Below, piece after piece: positions 59,435-64,000 of a DNA stretch of 64,000 bases. Numbering within the stretch: position 1 is the stretch's first letter; each line of letters begins with the position of its first letter. The position numbers and the translations under genes are program-made. The stretch comes from Trochalopteron elliotii (taxonomy: Eukaryota; Chordata; Aves; Passeriformes; Leiothrichidae), in the NCBI GenBank assembly GCA_024734555.1, contig JANPWX010020150.1:1331496-1395495 (forward strand), in the 5' to 3' direction. The notes beneath the pieces were generated by a model. That model was not told the origin of the DNA. It ran no database searches and saw nothing but the letters and a program-made list of their open reading frames with translations.

Positions 59435-62400
59435 AGCTTGACATTCAGATCTGAATGCAATGAAATGATCTGCTATCTTAGTTTCTACAACACTTTAGAA
59501 CAACCAGTCAGAACAACTTCTGCAGTAAAAGGAGTTTTTTCTAATCACTCTTGGAAAACAGGGAGGTCTAGATGGCTTAAAGAAGTAAAACCTAACAAGC
59601 ACTTTTGAAAGGAATGAAAAGAGGATTTCGGAGAATATTAACATTGATTTGTCAAAGAAATGGTAGAAAAATTTGCAAATGAAAAAAAAGACAAGTTTAC
59701 ATTTTGGAGTAATAAGGAGACTAGAATTGTGGCAGATTTGGCAAAATATCAAATGATGTTCTTACAGGTAGAGAGAAGATAGGTGTCAAGTTTTGATTTT
59801 AATTGTTTTTAATTGTCTTTGTGGCATTCTCACAACCAAATAAGAACAATTCTAGTGCAGTTTAGCTGCACAACTGTTCTTCAACAATTGTATCCTTATA
59901 TTCATCTATCAGTAGAAAAGTAACAGACTGTGAAGACATTGCATCCAGGAGTCTAATTGGAGTCTCTTTCAAGAGAAAATTTAATTTCATTATGAAGTAC
60001 TTCAGTGATGGACACCCATGTAGGTGGTACAAGGAGCTCTGTGGAGAAATATAAAGCAAGTACTCTGTGTGATAGGATGAGAATTCAAGCTGATTTTGAG
60101 AACCTGTAAAAATTATATGAATTTAGATAACATTACTGGAGGAGAAATAAAGAGAGAAGTTTTTTAGCTTGAAGAAGAGGTTAATAGTTTTTTCAATAGC
60201 AAGAAGAAATCCCACAATTTTGTCTGTGTAGTCTTTTAAGGAAGCAAATCAGATTGAGTAATGAATAAAATGATCATAATTTCATAATTTTGTGTAGGTT
60301 AAGTAGGAACAGGGTACAGGCTACTTCTGTGTCTGTGTTTTTGGATGCTTTTAAGAAAAAGTGTAAGCCCTTGGGAAAGGTACGTTTGATCTTTTGCTTT
60401 GCTGGGGACAGAACACATTGGTCCCTTTTGGTCCCCTCCAGTTCTGTGTTCTTGTGACATTGTACATTTAGGGAGAGTCCCCTTGTACATGCTGAGGAAA
60501 ACACGCAGGGATTTCTGTGTCTGTACCAGTAGCCAGTGGAGAAACTTCAACGGTAAAGAACAGATCCTGTGTCTGGCAAATGGAGCAACCTTATTGGGAA
60601 AGCTGAGAGGTGCAAAGGAAAGTTGAACAGGCGTGGAAGTTGTACCGACTCTTTTTCCCACTACACAGTTAAAGTATTATGCTGGTGAGGCCAGGTAATT
60701 TGGTGGTTTTAATTTGTAAATTGCAGAATGAGGTATTATGTAAGCTTACTGAAAACTGTGGAGTCAAGAGAGACGAATAAGAACTAGAAAAGATGACTTA
60801 TATTTCTTGATTATAATGGATGTGCTGGGTGACTGCTGCAAATAACCCAGGCAAAGGATAAGAATGAAACAGAAGCAAACCTACAAGAGGGAACACCTTG
60901 AAGAAAAGAGGATAAAGCTGTGTATCCCTTCTAATTCGGTAAAAGAGTAAAGAATCTTTTCCCACGTAATGCATGAAAAGTTGCCATTATGAGCTGCACT
61001 GGAGAAACACAAGTAAAGAAGAAAACAACATGATCTTTTAATTAGTAAAGTAAGACTGTGAGCAAAGGTGCTGATCAGAGTGAATTCATGGTAACTCACA
61101 TAAATGTAGAGTGCCAGTGAAGGAAACATTGAAGTTCTGTTCATGAAATGGAGAGAAGGACCTTTGGATAGCTAAGAATTGTCTGAGCTTTCAGCAGAGA
61201 GGCACAAGGCCCTTCCTTATGGTCTGGGCAAAACTGAAACACATATGCCTTATAGAAGACTTTATCCCCTCGCCTTTATGTGTGCATAGCATGAGGGATT
61301 GAGAACACAACTTCACAAAGGGTGTGAAACCACAAAATTAAATCTGAAGCAGACAGCAGGAGTCTCAAAACCTCTGTGGAGGTGGCACAGAGACTCGAGG
61401 AGTGGTACTTGGTTTAGAAAACTTCTCATTACCTGGGATAATTTAACTGTCATGCAAAATCTGCTTTGTTGTCTCATTCTGTCTTGCACAAGGAGCATTA
61501 AATCAATTTCCAACTGCTGCAGAACCTGTCAAATTAAGGTGAAATTTTGTATAATTAAAAATATCAGAGAGATTGCTCACATCTTTTCTTTTTTTTTTTT
61601 TTGGAAAGGGGTAAGACTCTCTGAAGTAAAGTCTTATGCTTTAGTAAGTGTCCATGAAACTCTTAACTCAGCCTATTTTATTCTGCTGTTTCAATGCCTT
61701 CTCTTCTGGGAAAGAATGGACCCATCACATATGACAATACATGTGTGTATATTCCTGTTTCTGCACATGTTCTGCCCTGAGCTGGAAGGTGAACTCAGAA
61801 GGTTGCAATGAGAAAAAATATTAACAAAACACCATTTTCCAAGAGGTGGAAAATGGTCTTACTAATAAAGAGTGGGATGAATATTTTGTCTGCAGCTGTT
61901 GGTGCTGGTCAGCCAGCACTGAGTGATACAGCCAAGGGAAGCAGGAGCTGGTGCAGCTGGGCTGGTGGAGACACAGAAATAACTCACAGAGCCTGGTTGG
62001 AGGTCCCTGCTCTATCTGTGCTTCACAAAACAGAGCTGGTATATTTTTAATACAAACACTGGAAATCCTCCCAACCAAATAAGTTTCTTTTCTACAGGTA
62101 CATGCAATCCTACCCAGATGAGCTATACATAATGCAGGGCAGATTTTGGCTCTGTCTATCAATATTATTTTAACCCTTTGTAATAAAATTATACTACATA
62201 GAATGTTTACCTGCAGCTTACAGGAAAAATACAGACTGGGTGTCCAGTTTAGTTTGAAAATATTTACATGCTGTGCTGATAACCAGTCCTAAAAATGCAG
62301 CCTGAGCAGTCTTTTCTTTTCCTCTTCTGGAAACCACAGCCCTTTTCCATCCCTTGCCCCAAGGGTCTTGCTTAGCAGAATATGATTCGTGAACATTTCC

Positions 62401-64000
62401 AGTCCAATTCAGGAAGGAGCAACCTGCTCCTACAAGCTGCCTGGTTTATTTGGTCTTACAAAAAATACAGTCTTAACCTCAAAAGGAAACATCTCTACTA
62501 TCATGTCTATTCATCCATGAATAGTGATGGTTAATTATTTATATAAATTTATACCAATTAAAGAGAGACCCCTTCAGCTAACAACAACCTGCCAAAGGAT
62601 TTTGTTGTTTTTATTATCTCTAAAGGAATACAACCAGTTTCATCTTCTGCTCTCTCAAAGAGTCTACTTAAACAGGCTGCAGGTAGAGGCACCACTAAAC
62701 GCATTAACATCTCTTTTTGTTTTGATATTACCATACACAGTTTTTCAACAGAATAAACTTTGGGGTCTTCTATATATTTCCAACTGGAGCCAAGGCATAT
62801 TTATCAATTGCAGTTTTGGCATTTCTGTCATCTAAGGCAGTACTTTTATATGTGGTTTCATCTTTAATGCAGAAGGAAAAGACAGGAAGCATTTCCTTCA
62901 GGGAAAAAATGCCTTTGGTTGGACAGTACCCCAGGTAGAACAGCACCTTACATTCCTTCAGGAATTATTAGAAAACTCTTTCTGCCACTGCTGCTCTTCT
63001 TTTCACCTCTTTGGCTGGCTGATGCTTCCCTAAATGCCAGCTGACACTGAGAGGAATAACTTCTGATTTGGATGCTAAAATATGCTTTGATGTCCTTACA
63101 CATTTTGTGTAGGCTCCAAGTCCTTTATGCCTCTCAGCAAAATCACAGCCAAGCACTATGCATTATGGAAATGTATGTAATTTTCTTCCTGATGTGCTCC
63201 TAGCATGATACTTCCTGGGAATATAATTTTTTTTTCCTGTTCATTTGCTTTTTCCATTCTAATTAAGAATATTTTTTGGGCTGGGCTGGGCCGCTATTTT
63301 GAGGTGACACATTTTCTTTTGTTTTTCCTTTCCCCAGCAACAAAAGAAATAATTGTTTGACTTCTTCCATGCTCTTTTTTTCTAAAACATTTAAGAATAA
63401 CATCTTTTAAAACTTGTTATTTTTTTTTGGTTCTTTCCTAAAAATAACCCACACATTGTAGCTGAACTGCTTTTAAGACCATAATTTTTGACCTATTAGA
63501 TTGGAATCTTACAATATTATTAGACTTGAATATACAATTCCAAGCTTTGAATGAATATAGTACATGTTGCCTGAGTTCTTGAGCTTCAAATCTTCCTTGA
63601 AATAGCTTACAACAAGCTGAGAACTAAATATTTTCCCATTGCTACTTGGAGTTTAGAAGAAAAAAAGGTTTCAAGTCCTTACTCCATTGAGAAGAAAATT
63701 TTAGTGTGTCCCAGACTCTATCCATCAAAGAAAACTCTGTTTTATGTATCTATACACAGAGACATTTCCCATTGAAGTCACTCTGTACGTGATCAAGTCT
63801 TTTTTGCAAGCTTAACATTTTATTTAATTATTTCAATAAAGGTTTCACTTTCCAACTTCAGCAGCTTATTAAAAAAACCCCCAAAATTGGCCTAAGAAGC
63901 TTGTGCCTACCCAAGATTAGAGACCCATAAACTCATTATTTAAACCATTCCCCTCCTCATGACAAAATTCTGCTCCTACTGCCAGACTGACAGCTCTGCA
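59435..64000. other. Unique AT-rich sequence to the window end
   Basis: No gene or transposon was recognised in 4.5 kb. A T run lies at about 61586-61603, inside a 170-codon forward frame (61299-61811) that shows no family resemblance. The ATGA overlap of that frame with the next (61808) is coincidental. A GGGCTGGGCTGGGCC run occurs near 63278-63292. Confidence 0.45.

Noticed and set aside
61299..61811. 170-codon forward open frame overlapping the next by ATGA
   Set aside because: It includes a poly-T run read as Phe, shows no family resemblance, and translational coupling by overlap is not relevant in a vertebrate genome.

Overview
The window looks like non-coding nuclear DNA from a bird, probably a songbird. 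About eighteen CR1 LINE fragments carry the avian 3' end, which reads TAGAATCATAGAATGG followed by GGTTGGAAGGGAC on the minus strand. There are also ERV-type LTRs of kinds I associate with passerines, abundant microsatellites, AT-rich base composition and scarce CpG. The order-level call rests on memory of LTR families and is an inference. No bacterial features (operons, ribosome binding sites, dense ORFs) are present.

I find no intact protein-coding gene, tRNA, rRNA or CRISPR array. The sequence could be a gene desert or a very long intron. Long open frames are nearly all chance frames, low-complexity repeats or pieces of CR1 ORF2.

Layout: 1-320 CR1; 321-2389 unique; 2390-2833 solo LTR with a 6-bp target duplication; 2929-3245 and 4453-4575 CR1; 4576-18237 mostly unique with small CR1 pieces and a CA microsatellite; 18238-19400 two LTRs in opposite orientation; 19470-31350 unique sequence with CR1 remnants and one decayed reading frame (27806-28549, minus); 31352-32318 two adjacent CR1 3' ends; 33130-37200 unique sequence that looks like conserved regulatory DNA, interrupted by a long GAAA array; 41765-42115 a CpG-bearing regulatory-like block; 42607-43277 a solo ERVL-like LTR with a perfect 5-bp target duplication; 43463-44293 a second broken reading frame (minus); 44530-46840 CR1, including a very old degraded copy; 49234-49675 two CR1 ends; 50381-50526 a T/G-rich array; 56270-56674 and 58949-59175 CR1; the remainder unique.

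There is no set of cooperating genes to describe. The most useful leads are the two decayed reading frames on the minus strand and several AT-rich, homeodomain-motif-rich blocks that may be conserved non-coding elements. I see no convincing new biological system; those leads need homology searches and cross-species alignment.
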